A stretch of 64,000 bases of DNA from Gibbsiella quercinecans. Its GTDB lineage: Bacteria; Pseudomonadota; Gammaproteobacteria; Enterobacterales; Enterobacteriaceae. Below, piece by piece: positions 44,561-54,329 of the stretch (positions are counted from its first letter, which is position 1; each line of letters begins with the position of its first letter). The notes beneath the pieces were generated by a model, which was not told where the DNA came from, did not search any database, and saw only the letters and a program-made list of their open reading frames with translations. Both the position numbers and the translations under genes were made by a program. The DNA is taken from NCBI RefSeq assembly GCF_002291425.1, contig NZ_CP014136.1, forward strand, positions 2,728,001 to 2,792,000, written 5' to 3'.

Positions 44561-46540
44561 TTATTGCTTTGCCAGCACGCAAAGCGAGTGCGCGGCCTGG
44601 CGCCAGGCGGGTAAAGCCGCCCGCGAGTCTTCCTGATTAAAAGGGGCCACAATGCGCCAATCGCCTTCAGGTAACGTCATCTGCACCGCCAGCGCGGTGG
44701 CGTTGATCACCACCAACCAGCGTTGCGACAGCCGGATCTGCAGTTGCCTTTCACCGTGTTCCCACTGCTGGGCGCTGAGCGGGTTCCCGCTGGCATCCAG
44801 CCAGGCCACGCTGCCGTCGCCCTGCTGCCACCAGCGATCCTCGCGCAAGGCGGGGATTTGGCGGCGCAGGCGGATCAGCGCGGCGGTGTAGGCGGTAAGG
44901 GAATCATCGGCAGCGGCCCAATCCAGCCAGGTAATGGCGTTATCCTGGCAGTAGGCATTGTTGTTGCCTTGCTGGCTATGTCCATGCTCATCACCGGCCA
45001 GCAACATCGGTGTGCCCTGAGAAAGCAGCAGCGTCGCCAGCATTACCCGCTGGCTGGCTCTGCGCCGTTGTATCACGGCATCATCGGCCACCGGGCCTTC
45101 CACGCCGTGGTTGTGGCTAAAGTTACGTTCGCTGCCGTCGCGGTTTTCCTCTCCGTTTGGCAGGTTGTGTTTTTGGTTGTAGCTCACTACGTCCTGTAGG
45201 GTAAAACCGTCGTGGGCGGTCAGCATGTTGATGCTGGCGTAAGGGGCTCGCCCACGCTGGTTGAACAGATCGCTGGAGGCGGCGAACCGCCGGGCGAACA
45301 GGGCAAGGGGCACATCCCCCCATAGCCAGAAGCGCCGCATATCATCACGAAAATGGTCGTTCCATTCGGCGAAGCGCCCGGGGAACGCCCCCACCTGGTA
45401 GCCGCCGGGGCCGATGTCCCACGGCTCGGCGATCAGCTTGCAGCGTGAAAGCGTATCGTCGGCCAGGATGGCCTGCATCAACGGCGCATCGCGGTCAAAT
45501 GCCGGTGTGCGCCCCAGCACCGTGCCCAAATCGAAGCGAAAGCCGTCAACGTGGCATTCCCGCACCCAAAAATGCAGGCAGTCCAGCACCCAGGCCACGC
45601 CGCCCGGCAGATCCAGGCGCACGGTATTACCGCAGCCGGTATGGTTGACATAGTCCCCTTGCGGCGTTAGCCAGTAGTACGCCGGGTTATCAATGCCGCT
45701 GAACGAGAGCATCGGCCCGTCGCGATCCAGCTCGGCGCTGTGGTTGAACACCACGTCCAGGATCACTTCAATACCGGCCTTATGCAGCGCTTTTACCGCA
45801 TCGCGCAGCTCACGCAGCGGCGTCATGCCGGGGCGCTGGGAGCTGAAGCGGTTGTCTGGCGCGTAGGGCGCCAGCACGTTGTAGCCCCAGTAATTGCTCA
45901 GGCCAAGGCGCTGCAGCCGTGGTTCCGTGGTGTGTTGCTGAACCGGCAACAGCTCAAGCGCGGTGATGCCCAGCCTGCGGAAATGGGCGATCATGGCCGG
46001 GTGGCCAAGCGCGGCAAACGTGCCGCGCAGTGCCGCGGGGATGGCCGGGTGTTGCTGGGTCAGGCCGCGCACATGGGCTTCATAAATGACCGTTTCCCCC
46101 CACGGGGTGGCGGGCGGGCGATCGTCTTCCCAATCATAGGGCTCATCAATCACGATGCATTTGGGCACCAGCGCCGCGCTGTCGTGCGGATCCGGCAGCG
46201 CATAGCCGCCGTGCAGGCGAGGATCGTCCGTCACCGGCCCTTCCACCGCGCGCGCCGCCGGGTCCAGCAGTAGCTTCGCCGGGTTAAAACGCAGGCCCTG
46301 CGCCAGATCGTATGACCCATAGACCCGGTAGCCGTAACGCTGGCCGGGTTTGCCGCCCGGTAGGTAGCCATGCCAAACATCGCCGCTGTGCATCGGCAAC
46401 GGCAGGCGCGTTTCCGTCCCCGCGCTGTCGAACAGGCACAGTTCTACCCGTTCGGCGTGCGCGGAATAGAGCGCAAAATTGATGCCGTTGCCGTCGTAGT
46501 GTGCGCCCAGCGGTGCGGCAAAGCCGGATTCCATCGCCAT
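44561..46540 (-). CDS. glgX: glycogen debranching enzyme GlgX
   Basis: GH13 isoamylase-type enzyme that hydrolyses alpha-1,6 branches of phosphorylase-trimmed limit dextrin. It has 659 residues. The N-terminal CBM48-like region ([30 protein letters not shown]) precedes the barrel with [27 protein letters not shown] (nucleophile Asp), [17 protein letters not shown] (acid Glu) and [16 protein letters not shown]. Its start overlaps the glgB stop by one base (TAATG), which means tight coupling. Confidence 0.97.
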   Translation of the reverse strand: MAMESGFAAPLGAHYDGNGINFALYSAHAERVELCLFDSAGTETRLPLPMHSGDVWHGYLPGGKPGQRYGYRVYGSYDLAQGLRFNPAKLLLDPAARAVEGPVTDDPRLHGGYALPDPHDSAALVPKCIVIDEPYDWEDDRPPATPWGETVIYEAHVRGLTQQHPAIPAALRGTFAALGHPAMIAHFRRLGITALELLPVQQHTTEPRLQRLGLSNYWGYNVLAPYAPDNRFSSQRPGMTPLRELRDAVKALHKAGIEVILDVVFNHSAELDRDGPMLSFSGIDNPAYYWLTPQGDYVNHTGCGNTVRLDLPGGVAWVLDCLHFWVRECHVDGFRFDLGTVLGRTPAFDRDAPLMQAILADDTLSRCKLIAEPWDIGPGGYQVGAFPGRFAEWNDHFRDDMRRFWLWGDVPLALFARRFAASSDLFNQRGRAPYASINMLTAHDGFTLQDVVSYNQKHNLPNGEENRDGSERNFSHNHGVEGPVADDAVIQRRRASQRVMLATLLLSQGTPMLLAGDEHGHSQQGNNNAYCQDNAITWLDWAAADDSLTAYTAALIRLRRQIPALREDRWWQQGDGSVAWLDASGNPLSAQQWEHGERQLQIRLSQRWLVVINATALAVQMTLPEGDWRIVAPFNQEDSRAALPAWRQAAHSLCVLAKQ

Positions 46541-48726
46541 TAGCGCGCCCCCTGCAATAGGTAAACCGTCGCCAGCGGCGGGACAGTCACGCTGATTGAG
46601 TGCGCGCGGCCGTGGCTGGCGACCGGCTCTGAGATGACGGCGCCCTGGTTGCCGATATTACCGCCGTGGTAATGGTGCGAATCGGTATTGAGGATTTCCA
46701 GGTATTCGCCCGGCTGCGCGATGCCGATGCGGTAGTGATAGCGCGGCACCGGGGTGAAATTGCTGATGACGATCAGCGTATTGCCCTGTGTATCGTAGCG
46801 GGCAAAGCTGAACACCGAGTTTTCGTGATCGTCGACCACCAGCCATTCGAATCCATCGGGGAAATAGTCCCGTTCATACAGCGGCGCATGGCGGCGATAG
46901 CAGTGGTTGAGATCGCGCACCAGGCGCTGCACGCCGTGGTGCCAGTTATCCGCACCTTCCAGCAGGTGCCAGTCCAGGCTGGCGTCAAAATTCCACTCGC
47001 GGCCCTGGGCGAACTCGCCGCCCATAAACAACAGTTTTTTGCCGGGGTGCGCCCACATAAAGCCGTAATAAGCGCGCAGGTTGGCAAATTTTTGCCAGGC
47101 GTCGCCCGGCATGCGATCGAGCAGCGAGCGTTTGCCGTGCACCACTTCATCGTGCGAAAGCGGCAGCACAAAGTTTTCGGTATAGGCATACAGCATGCCG
47201 AAAGTGAGCTTACCGTGGTGATATTTGCGGTACACCGGATCGAGCTGCATATAATCCAGCGTGTCGTGCATCCAGCCCAGGTTCCATTTGTAGTGGAAGC
47301 CCAGCCCGTTGGCATCCGGCGGCAGCGTCACCCCGGTGTAGTCGGTGGATTCCTCCGCCAGCGTGACCGCTCCCGGCCTGGCCTGGCCGATGGTCTGGTT
47401 GGTGTAGCGCAGAAAGGCGATCGCCTCCAGGTTCTCGTTGCCGCCATAGCAGTTTGGCACCCATTCCCCTTCGGCCCGGCTGTAATCGCGATAGATCATC
47501 GAAGCAACCGCATCCACCCGCAGGGCATCGATGCCAAAACGTTCCAGCCAGTAAAAGGCATTCCCCGCCAGATAGTTACGCACTTCATGGCGGCCATAGT
47601 TGTAAATCAGGGTGTTCCAGTCTTGGTGGAAGCCTTCCCGCGGATCGGCATATTCATACAGCGCCGTGCCGTCAAAGTTGGCCAGGCCGTAGGCATCGCT
47701 GGGAAAGTGCCCTGGCACCCAGTCGAGGATGACGTTAATCCCCGCTGCATGCGCCGCGTCGACGAAGGCCTTGAATTCCGCCGGCGAGCCGAAGCGCCGG
47801 GTGGGGGCATACATGCCCAACGGCTGGTAGCCCCAACTGCCGTCGAACGGGTGCTCGTTGATCGGCAGCAGTTCGATATGGGTGAAGCCCATTTCCTGCG
47901 CGTAAGGGATCAGCTGTTCCGCCAGTTCCTGGTAGCTGAGCCAGAAGTTGTTGTCGCTGTGGCGGCGCCAAGAGCCGAGATGCACCTCGTAAATGGAGAT
48001 TGGGCGATCGAAGCCATTGGCAAGTTGGCGCTCCGGGGCGTTGTACACCACGTCAGGTAGCGGGGTGATCAGCGAAGCGGTATCCGGCCGCATTTGTGCT
48101 TCAAACGCATAAGGATCGGCCTTTAACTGGGTATTGCCATAGCAATCGATGATTTCGTATTTGTACAGTTGCCCGCTTTGCACCCCCGGCAAAAACAGCT
48201 CCCAGATGCCGTTCTCTTTGCGTAGGCGCATCGGATGGCGGCGCCCATCCCAGAAGTTGAACTCGCCAACCACGGAAACGCGCTGGGCGTTGGGAGCCCA
48301 GACGGCGAAGCTGACGCCGGGAATATCGTCCAGCGTGGTCAGGTGCGCCCCCAGCCGCTCGTAAGGGCGCAAATGCGTGCCTTCGGCCAGCAGCCAACTG
48401 TCGATGTCTTGCAATAGGGGGCCGAATCGATAAGGATCTTCCACGATCTGTTGGTGATCGTGCCAGTTAACCCGTAATTGATAACGAAAGGCGTTTTTTC
48501 GCCGTGGGATGGTGGCGCTGAAAAAACCGCGCGGATCGTCACAATTAAGCTGAACCAGGCGGCGGCCGGTACTGGCTTCCTGCACCCAAACCTCGTTCGC
48601 ATCAGGCAACAGTGCGCGCACCTGCAGGCCGCTCTCGGTGGCATGCATGCCCAACAGCGCGAAAGGATCGGCATAATGACCGGAAATGAGCTGATTAATC
48701 ACGTCACGATCGGGAAGTACTGACAT
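46540..48726 (-). CDS. glgB: 1,4-alpha-glucan branching enzyme
   Basis: GH13 enzyme that forms alpha-1,6 branches in glycogen. It has 728 residues, exactly the E. coli length. It has an N-terminal tandem carbohydrate-binding region (residues 1-220; [24 protein letters not shown]), then the barrel with [36 protein letters not shown] (nucleophile Asp), [12 protein letters not shown] (acid Glu) and [15 protein letters not shown]. It is the first gene of the glgBXCAP operon. A hairpin lies in its leader. Confidence 0.98.
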   Translation of the reverse strand: MSVLPDRDVINQLISGHYADPFALLGMHATESGLQVRALLPDANEVWVQEASTGRRLVQLNCDDPRGFFSATIPRRKNAFRYQLRVNWHDHQQIVEDPYRFGPLLQDIDSWLLAEGTHLRPYERLGAHLTTLDDIPGVSFAVWAPNAQRVSVVGEFNFWDGRRHPMRLRKENGIWELFLPGVQSGQLYKYEIIDCYGNTQLKADPYAFEAQMRPDTASLITPLPDVVYNAPERQLANGFDRPISIYEVHLGSWRRHSDNNFWLSYQELAEQLIPYAQEMGFTHIELLPINEHPFDGSWGYQPLGMYAPTRRFGSPAEFKAFVDAAHAAGINVILDWVPGHFPSDAYGLANFDGTALYEYADPREGFHQDWNTLIYNYGRHEVRNYLAGNAFYWLERFGIDALRVDAVASMIYRDYSRAEGEWVPNCYGGNENLEAIAFLRYTNQTIGQARPGAVTLAEESTDYTGVTLPPDANGLGFHYKWNLGWMHDTLDYMQLDPVYRKYHHGKLTFGMLYAYTENFVLPLSHDEVVHGKRSLLDRMPGDAWQKFANLRAYYGFMWAHPGKKLLFMGGEFAQGREWNFDASLDWHLLEGADNWHHGVQRLVRDLNHCYRRHAPLYERDYFPDGFEWLVVDDHENSVFSFARYDTQGNTLIVISNFTPVPRYHYRIGIAQPGEYLEILNTDSHHYHGGNIGNQGAVISEPVASHGRAHSISVTVPPLATVYLLQGAR

Positions 48727-49218
48727 AGTTTCTTCCTTTGCTTAATAGCATGATCTTGAAGAGGGACTAAAACGCACAAGTCATTGCCTGTGCGTTTATC
48801 ATGCAATTCATTCACTCTCTAAAGCGTGATTGCGGTCGGTTATTGATTAATCTTTACATTTCCGCCCTAAATTGCGCTTTTTTTGCTTATTAATGGGTCT
48901 TTTTCACGCCGGTTATAATTTGGCCAACGTGTTTTGTAAGCATAGTCAATGTCTGTAAAAAACAGGGGGGTAAGCACAAGGAATTTTTTTATCGCCGGGA
49001 GAAAGCAAAAACACGGTGGGCGTGGGTAAACCCAAACAGTGGGTGGGGCAGCAGGTAATCCGTTGTTTGTATGGCGCTAATAGCGATAGCCGTGAATTAT
49101 CAGGTACGTTGCGCGCCCGGAATTGGCAGCAAATGCGTTTTTACGGCCAGGCATAGCGCGTTGCCACACCATGCCTGGCTGATTGAAACCCCGCCGCAGG
49201 CTGACGGCGGCGCCAGAG
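48727..49218. other. glgB leader / asd downstream region with hairpin
   Basis: This is 492 bp without a gene. At 48770-48797 AAACGCACA and TGTGCGTTT form perfect 9-bp arms around a 10-nt loop. Read on the minus strand they fall 44-71 bases before glgB and end in four T residues, so the hairpin may act in the glgB leader. Near 49190-49212 CCGCCG/CGGCGG arms follow the asd stop as a weak terminator. No convincing promoter hexamers were identified. Confidence 0.45.
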
Positions 49219-50325
49219 TTACAGCAGAATACGCAGCATACGGCGCAGCGGTTCGGCCGCACCCCACAGCAACTGATCGCCCACGGTAAACGCAGACAGG
49301 TACTGTGGCCCCATATTCAGCTTGCGCAGGCGGCCAACCGGCGTGTTTAGCGTGCCGGTGACTGCCGCAGGCGTCAGTTCGCGCATCGACAGTTCGCGGT
49401 CGTTCGGGATCACCCGCACCCAGTCGTTATGGGTCGCCAGCAGTTGCTCGATTTCCGGCAGGGAAACGTCTTTTTTCAGCTTCAGGGTGAATGCCTGGCT
49501 GTGGCAGCGCAAGGCGCCGACGCGTACGCACAGGCCGTCGACCGGGATCACGCTGGTGGTGTTCAAAATCTTGTTGGTTTCCGCCTGGCCTTTCCACTCT
49601 TCGCGGCTTTGGCCATTATCCAGCTGCTTGTCGATCCATGGGATCAGGCTGCCGGCCAGCGGTACGCCAAAGTTGTCGGTTGGCAGTTTGCCGGAACGGG
49701 TCGCTTCGGTGACTTTGCGTTCAATATCCAAAATGGCAGAGGCCGGATCCTGCAGCTCTTTCGCCACTTCGGCATGCAGCATCCCCATCTGCGTCAGCAG
49801 TTCGCGCATGTGGCGCGCACCGCCGCCAGAGGCTGCCTGGTAAGTGGCGACAGAGGCCCACTCCACCAGATCGTTGGCGAACAGACCGCCCAGCGACATC
49901 AGCATCAGGCTGACGGTACAGTTACCGCCAACAAAGGTCTTGATGCCTTTATCCAGCCCCTGTTGAATCACCTCATGGTTAACCGGATCCAAGATGATAA
50001 TCGCGTCTTTTTCCATGCGCAGAGACGATGCTGCGTCGATCCAATAGCCTTGCCAGCCGCTTTCACGCAGCTTTGGGTAAATTTCGTTGGTATAATCGCC
50101 GCCCTGGCAGGTAATAATGATATCCAGCGCACGCAGCGCTTCAATATCATAGGCATCCTGCAGCGTGCCCTGCTGCTGGCCGCCGATGGCTGGCGCGGCA
50201 GCGCCGTGCTGCGAGGTGGAAAAGAATACCGGGCGGATGGCGTCGAAATCACGCTCCTGGGCCATGCGTTGCATGAGCACGGAGCCAACCATACCGCGCC
50301 AACCGATGAGACCAACATTTTTCAT
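49219..50325 (-). CDS. asd: aspartate-semialdehyde dehydrogenase
   Basis: Reduces aspartyl-4-phosphate to aspartate semialdehyde with NADPH, a branch point to lysine, DAP, methionine and threonine. It has 368 residues. The N-terminal Rossmann start is [21 protein letters not shown]. The catalytic cysteine is C136 ([12 protein letters not shown]), with [17 protein letters not shown] and [16 protein letters not shown] (catalytic His) following. One residue longer than E. coli Asd, with an extra residue around position 50. It stands alone between the glg operon and yhgN. Confidence 0.98.
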   Translation of the reverse strand: MKNVGLIGWRGMVGSVLMQRMAQERDFDAIRPVFFSTSQHGAAAPAIGGQQQGTLQDAYDIEALRALDIIITCQGGDYTNEIYPKLRESGWQGYWIDAASSLRMEKDAIIILDPVNHEVIQQGLDKGIKTFVGGNCTVSLMLMSLGGLFANDLVEWASVATYQAASGGGARHMRELLTQMGMLHAEVAKELQDPASAILDIERKVTEATRSGKLPTDNFGVPLAGSLIPWIDKQLDNGQSREEWKGQAETNKILNTTSVIPVDGLCVRVGALRCHSQAFTLKLKKDVSLPEIEQLLATHNDWVRVIPNDRELSMRELTPAAVTGTLNTPVGRLRKLNMGPQYLSAFTVGDQLLWGAAEPLRRMLRILL

Positions 50326-50497
50326 ATTACTGTCCTGCCTGCAAAGTGACGACTAAGTTATCCCTTCACCTTACAAAATGTAGGTACGGGCGCAAAGTGA
50401 ATTTATTCGATTGTCGGGGAATTATCAGCAATCTTGCTTATAGGCATCAAGGTACCGGCAGGAACACCGGGGCCACAATTACAATCTGAGGTAATGC

Positions 50498-51091
50498 ATG
50501 ACAGAGATGATTTCAGCCACGGTGCTGTTGTTTTTAATTATGGATCCGCTTGGCAACCTGCCCATTTTTATGTCGGTGCTCAAACACCTGGAGCCGCGCC
50601 GCCGCCGGGTGGTACTGATCCGCGAGTTGTTGATCGCTCTGCTGCTGATGCTGGTGTTCCTGTTCGCCGGCGAAAAGATTTTAGCGTTCCTCAATCTACG
50701 CACTGAAACCGTCTCGATCTCCGGCGGCATTATCTTGTTCCTGATTGCCATCAAAATGATTTTTCCTACCAAGGAGGGCAGCAGCACCGGGCTTTCTGCC
50801 GGTGAAGAGCCTTTTTTGGTGCCGCTGGCGATCCCGCTGGTGGCCGGGCCTTCTATTTTGGCGGCGTTGATGCTGCTTTCACACCAGTACCCGAACCAAT
50901 TGCCACACCTGGTGGCGGCATTGCTGATTGCCTGGGGGATTTCAGCCACCATCCTGCTGCTGTCGAACCTGTTTTTGCGTTTGTTGGGCAGCAAGGGCGT
51001 GAGCGCCCTGGAAAGGCTGATGGGGTTGATTCTGGTGATGCTTTCCACCCAAATGTTTCTGGATGGGGTGCGCGCCTACCTCAAGCTATAG
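50498..51091 (+). CDS. yhgN: MarC-family inner membrane protein YhgN
   Basis: 197 residues, six predicted spans, of the MarC/UPF0056 family, whose function is unsettled. ATVLLFLIMDPLGNLPIFMSVLKHLEPRRR is the family opening. IALPLVAGP-like AIPLVAGPSILAALMLLS is the second half-repeat motif, and LERLMGLILVMLSTQMFLDGVRAYL the end. GAGG precedes the ATG. It is divergent from asd, as in E. coli, and convergent with gntT across a 20-bp palindrome. Confidence 0.95.
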   Translation: MTEMISATVLLFLIMDPLGNLPIFMSVLKHLEPRRRRVVLIRELLIALLLMLVFLFAGEKILAFLNLRTETVSISGGIILFLIAIKMIFPTKEGSSTGLSAGEEPFLVPLAIPLVAGPSILAALMLLSHQYPNQLPHLVAALLIAWGISATILLLSNLFLRLLGSKGVSALERLMGLILVMLSTQMFLDGVRAYLKL

Positions 51092-51104
51092 CGATTGTGA
51101 AAAT

Positions 51105-51124
51105 GGGCGCGGCATGCCGCGCCC
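51105..51124. terminator. bidirectional terminator between yhgN and gntT
   Basis: GGGCGCGGCATGCCGCGCCC is a perfect 20-bp palindrome with a CATG loop, flanked by AAAAT on the left and GTTT on the right. It gives short U runs to both convergent genes. Its loop sequence is the same as that of the ilvC terminator hit by the insertion sequence. Confidence 0.75.
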
Positions 51125-51132
51125 GTTTCGGG

Positions 51133-52449
51133 TTAAATCAGCCTTTCCAGCAGCAGGCAGCCGATCAGGCCGCAGACTGAGATAATGGTTTCCAGCACTG
51201 ACCAGGATTTGATGGTTTCCATGATGGTCAGGTTGAAATACTCCTTGAACAACCAGAAGCCCGGATCGTTCACGTGCGAGAAAATCACGCTGCCGGAACC
51301 GACCGCAATCACCATCAACTCCGGGCTTACGCCGGTGGTGGCAATCAGCGGGGCAGCAATACCGCCGGCGGTAATCGCCGCCACGGTTGCCGAGCCCAGC
51401 GCAATACGTAACACGGCGGCAATCGACCAGGCCATCAGCAGCGGCGACACATTGCTGCCGTGCATCATGCCGGCAATGTATTGCTCCACGCCGCTATCGA
51501 CCAGCACCTGTTTGAAGGCGCCGCCACCGCCGATGATCAACAGCATCATGGCGATGATTTTTATCGAATCGGTAATGGTGCCCATCACTTCATCCATGGT
51601 GCGGCCACGGTTCAGACCAAAGGTAAAGATGGCTATCAGCACCGAGATCAGCGTTGCCATCACCGGATCGCCAAAAAACTCGGCGTAAGGCAGCACCGCA
51701 TGGCCCTTCGGCAATACCATCTCCGCGATGGCGCGCATCGCCATCAGGATCACTGGCACCAGCGCGGTTGCCACGCTGACGCCAAAGCTCGGCATCTCTT
51801 CTTCGGTGAAGGTTTTCGGGTTATACAGGCCTTCCGGTACCGGTTTATCAATCCCTTTCAGGAAACGGGCATACACCGGCCCGGCCAGAATAACGGTGGG
51901 GATCGCCAATATGGTGCCGTACAGCAGGGTTAGCCCCATGTCCGCATGGAAGATGGTGGCGATTGCCGTTGGCCCTGGGTGTGGCGGCAGAAAGCCGTGG
52001 GTAACGGACAGGGCGGCGGCCATCGGCACCCCAACATACAGCAGCGGGATACGTGCGGAAGCGGCAATGGTAAATACCAGCGGCAGCAGCAGCACAAAAC
52101 CCACTTCATAGAACAGCGCAAAGCCGACGGTGAAACCGGTCAGCACTACTGCCCACTGAATATTTTTTTTGCCGAACTTATCGATCAACGTGGTGGCGAT
52201 GCGTTGTGCGCCGCCGCAGTCCGCCAACAACTTGCCGAGCATGGCGCCGAAGCCCATGATCAATGCCAAGCTCCCAAGCGTGCCGCCAACGCCGGCCTTA
52301 ATGGAGGCAATGACTTTGTCTACCGGCATGCCTTGCATGATACCAACCGCCAGGGCAACAAGCACCAAAGAGATAAAGCCGTTCAGCTTAAAGCGAATCA
52401 TCAGCAGCAACAGTAGCGCTACGCCGACGGCAACAATCACTAATGGCAT
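51133..52449 (-). CDS. gntT: high-affinity gluconate transporter GntT
   Basis: Gluconate:H+ symporter of the GntP family, inner membrane. It has 438 residues, the exact length of E. coli GntT. MPLVIVAVGVALLLLLMIRFKLNGF, GGTLGSLALIMGFGAMLGKLLADCGGAQRIA, FYEVGFVLLLPLVFTIA, THGFLPPHPGPTAIA and VFSHVNDPGFWLFKEYFNLT agree with GntT and not with GntU, which occupies this locus in E. coli. It is divergent from the gluconokinase gene, with shared CRP and GntR sites. Confidence 0.95.
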   Translation of the reverse strand: MPLVIVAVGVALLLLLMIRFKLNGFISLVLVALAVGIMQGMPVDKVIASIKAGVGGTLGSLALIMGFGAMLGKLLADCGGAQRIATTLIDKFGKKNIQWAVVLTGFTVGFALFYEVGFVLLLPLVFTIAASARIPLLYVGVPMAAALSVTHGFLPPHPGPTAIATIFHADMGLTLLYGTILAIPTVILAGPVYARFLKGIDKPVPEGLYNPKTFTEEEMPSFGVSVATALVPVILMAMRAIAEMVLPKGHAVLPYAEFFGDPVMATLISVLIAIFTFGLNRGRTMDEVMGTITDSIKIIAMMLLIIGGGGAFKQVLVDSGVEQYIAGMMHGSNVSPLLMAWSIAAVLRIALGSATVAAITAGGIAAPLIATTGVSPELMVIAVGSGSVIFSHVNDPGFWLFKEYFNLTIMETIKSWSVLETIISVCGLIGCLLLERLI

Positions 52450-52594
52450 AATTTTTTCTCCAATTTTTACTGCTTAGCCTGTTTGCGATACTGCGGCGAA
52501 CAGGGTGTTTGCTCTATATTGGCGCCCTCATCTGATGCCAAGAGAGCATGAGGGCGATGGGGTACAAAATTCTTATCTCGGGTGATCTATCCTT

Positions 52595-52610
52595 TGTGAC
52601 AATAATCACA
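52595..52610. promoter_or_regulatory. CRP binding site
   Basis: TGTGACAATAATCACA is a perfect TGTGA-N6-TCACA core. It is 146 bp upstream of gntT and adjacent to the GntR operators, suiting cAMP-CRP activation of gntT and perhaps also the kinase gene. Confidence 0.88.
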
Positions 52611-52618
52611 TCTCCATT

Positions 52619-52646
52619 TGTTACCGGTATCATGATACCGGTAACA
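52619..52646. promoter_or_regulatory. overlapping double GntR operator
   Basis: A 28-bp perfect palindrome. It is made of two GntR-type sites, TGTTACCGGTATCAT and its mirror ATGATACCGGTAACA, that share the central ATGAT/ATCAT bases. Each half carries the TTACCGGTA core known for GntR operators. Placed between gntT and the kinase gene, it can repress both divergent promoters when gluconate is absent. Confidence 0.88.
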
Positions 52647-52707
52647 TGGTAATATTCGGAACCAGGTTACCCAGCAAAATTCGCATTCTGAGATAGAGAT
52701 CAAAATT

Positions 52708-53217
52708 ATGGCAGGAAAAAGCATCATCCTGATGGGCGTCTCCAGCAGCGGCAAATCCACGATTGGCGCGGCGTTGGCGCAGGAAATCCATGCAAAATTC
52801 ATCGACGGCGACGATTTGCATCCGCGCGCCAATATCCAGAAGATGGCGAGCGGCCACCCGCTCAACGATGACGATCGGGCGCCGTGGCTGGAACGGTTGA
52901 ATGATGCGGCCTATAGCCTGGTTCATAAAAACGAAACCGGCATTATTGTCTGCTCCGCGTTGAAACGCCGCTACCGCGACCGCCTGCGCAAAGATAACGA
53001 CAATATGGTGTTTATTTACCTGAAAGGCAGCTTCGATGTGATACTCAACCGCATGAAGGCACGTGCCGGGCACTTTATGCCGCCTGAGCTGCTGAAAAGC
53101 CAGTTTGACGCGCTGGAAGCGCCCGGCCCGGATGAAAAAGACGTGATCTGCATCGATATTGATACCGACGTCGCCAGCGTGGTGCAACGCTGCGTTACCG
53201 CGTTAAAGGCGAAATAA
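52708..53217 (+). CDS. gluconokinase (GntK/IdnK family)
   Basis: Phosphorylates D-gluconate to 6-phosphogluconate. It has 169 residues. The Walker A motif is GVSSSGKST; FIDGDDLHPRANIQKMASGHPLNDDDRAPWLERLNDA is the substrate region; IVCSALKRRYRDRLR and ARAGHFMPPELLKSQFDALE follow. The wording (MAGKSIILMGVS, NETG, GHFMPP, LLKSQF) is closer to E. coli IdnK than to GntK, so the symbol is left open. It is on the plus strand, unlike the gntRKU operon of E. coli, with 5 bp to the convergent gntR stop. Confidence 0.92.
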   Translation: MAGKSIILMGVSSSGKSTIGAALAQEIHAKFIDGDDLHPRANIQKMASGHPLNDDDRAPWLERLNDAAYSLVHKNETGIIVCSALKRRYRDRLRKDNDNMVFIYLKGSFDVILNRMKARAGHFMPPELLKSQFDALEAPGPDEKDVICIDIDTDVASVVQRCVTALKAK

Positions 53218-53222
53218 TTCGC

Positions 53223-54218
53223 TTAGATGCTGCCGCCGGGGATGATGGTAAAGCCGACATCGACCATTTTGGGCACGACCGTTTCCCCGCGCAGGCGGGC
53301 CAGCAGGCGCTCTGCGCCGATCTGCCCCATACGTTCACGCGGCGTCAGCACGCTAGCCAGCTTTGGCGTCATCACCTGCCCGATATCGTGGCCGTGAAAA
53401 CCGGCAATCGCCATATCCTGCGGGATCGCCAGCCCTTGCCGCTGGCATTCGAACGCCGCGCCGATCGCCAGGTCATCATTGGTACAAAAAATGCTGTCGA
53501 TCTGCGGGTAATCACGCTGCGCCTGGCGCAACAGCTCGCCCCCGCCTGAATAGGAAGAAGAGCGCTTGGTCATCACGCTGTAGGGTTCCAGCCCAGATTC
53601 GCGCATGGCCTGCTCATAACCTTGCTGTTTGATGATGGTGCGCTCATCCTGCCGCGCGCCCAGATACACCACGTGCCGGTAGCCACGGGTGATGATCTGC
53701 TGGGTCATCTGGCGTGCGGCTTCAAAGTTGTTGAAGCCCACTGCCAGATCGATGCAGGGCGAGACGCAGTCCATCAGTTCCACCACCGGGATGCCGGCGA
53801 TCTCAATCATTTTGCAGGTGCGCGGCGTATGGTGGCGTTCAGAGAGGATCAGGCCGTCGATGTTATAAGACAATAACGACGTCAGGCGTTCTTCTTCACG
53901 CTCCGGCAGGTAGCCATAGTGCGCCAGCATGGTCTGGTAATTGTGTGCGTCGGTCACGCTCTCAATACCGCGCAACACCTCGGCGAATACCTGGTTGGTC
54001 AGCGAGGGCAACAGCACGCCGATAGCGCGGCTGGTGGCATTGGAAAGAATGTCCGGCGCGCGGTTGGGAATATAGCCCAGCTCATCGAGTGCAACGGCAA
54101 TTTTTTGCCGCAAAGAAGCTGAAACCTGGTCGGGATTGCGCAAATAACGGCTTACCGTCATCTTGGTGACGCCAACCCGATCTGCAACATCTTGAAGTAC
54201 CGGCCGTTTTTTCTTCAT
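53223..54218 (-). CDS. gntR: HTH-type transcriptional regulator GntR (LacI family)
   Basis: Repressor of gluconate genes, released by gluconate. It has 331 residues from 54218 (MKKKRPVLQDVADRVGVTKMTVSRYLRNPDQVS), the E. coli length. An upstream in-frame start at 54254 adds 12 residues without homology. The LacI-type HTH is followed by NATSRAIGVLLPSLTNQVFAEVLRGIE, CTNDDLAIGAAFECQR and GFHGHDIGQ. It converges on the gluconokinase gene. No GntR site is seen directly before it. Confidence 0.97.
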   Translation of the reverse strand: MKKKRPVLQDVADRVGVTKMTVSRYLRNPDQVSASLRQKIAVALDELGYIPNRAPDILSNATSRAIGVLLPSLTNQVFAEVLRGIESVTDAHNYQTMLAHYGYLPEREEERLTSLLSYNIDGLILSERHHTPRTCKMIEIAGIPVVELMDCVSPCIDLAVGFNNFEAARQMTQQIITRGYRHVVYLGARQDERTIIKQQGYEQAMRESGLEPYSVMTKRSSSYSGGGELLRQAQRDYPQIDSIFCTNDDLAIGAAFECQRQGLAIPQDMAIAGFHGHDIGQVMTPKLASVLTPRERMGQIGAERLLARLRGETVVPKMVDVGFTIIPGGSI

Positions 54219-54295
54219 TATTGATGAACTGGCAATCCGTGAATGGGCCACCATTTTAGCAAAAAAAATGGCGGCCCGGTATTATTGTCTCAAGG

Positions 54296-54316
54296 CCGGC
54301 CCCAGGGCGGGGCCGG
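54296..54316 (-). terminator. hairpin downstream of yhhW
   Basis: CCGGCCCC-AGGGC-GGGGCCGG is a perfect 8-bp stem 14 bases past the yhhW stop, in the 111-bp gap before gntR. The minus strand continues without a U run, so efficiency is uncertain. Confidence 0.5.
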
Positions 54317-54329
54317 TATAAGCGCGGCA

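Noticed and set aside
46666-48060. 464-codon plus-strand frame opposite glgB
   Set aside because: Shadow of glgB; no ribosome binding site and no domain.
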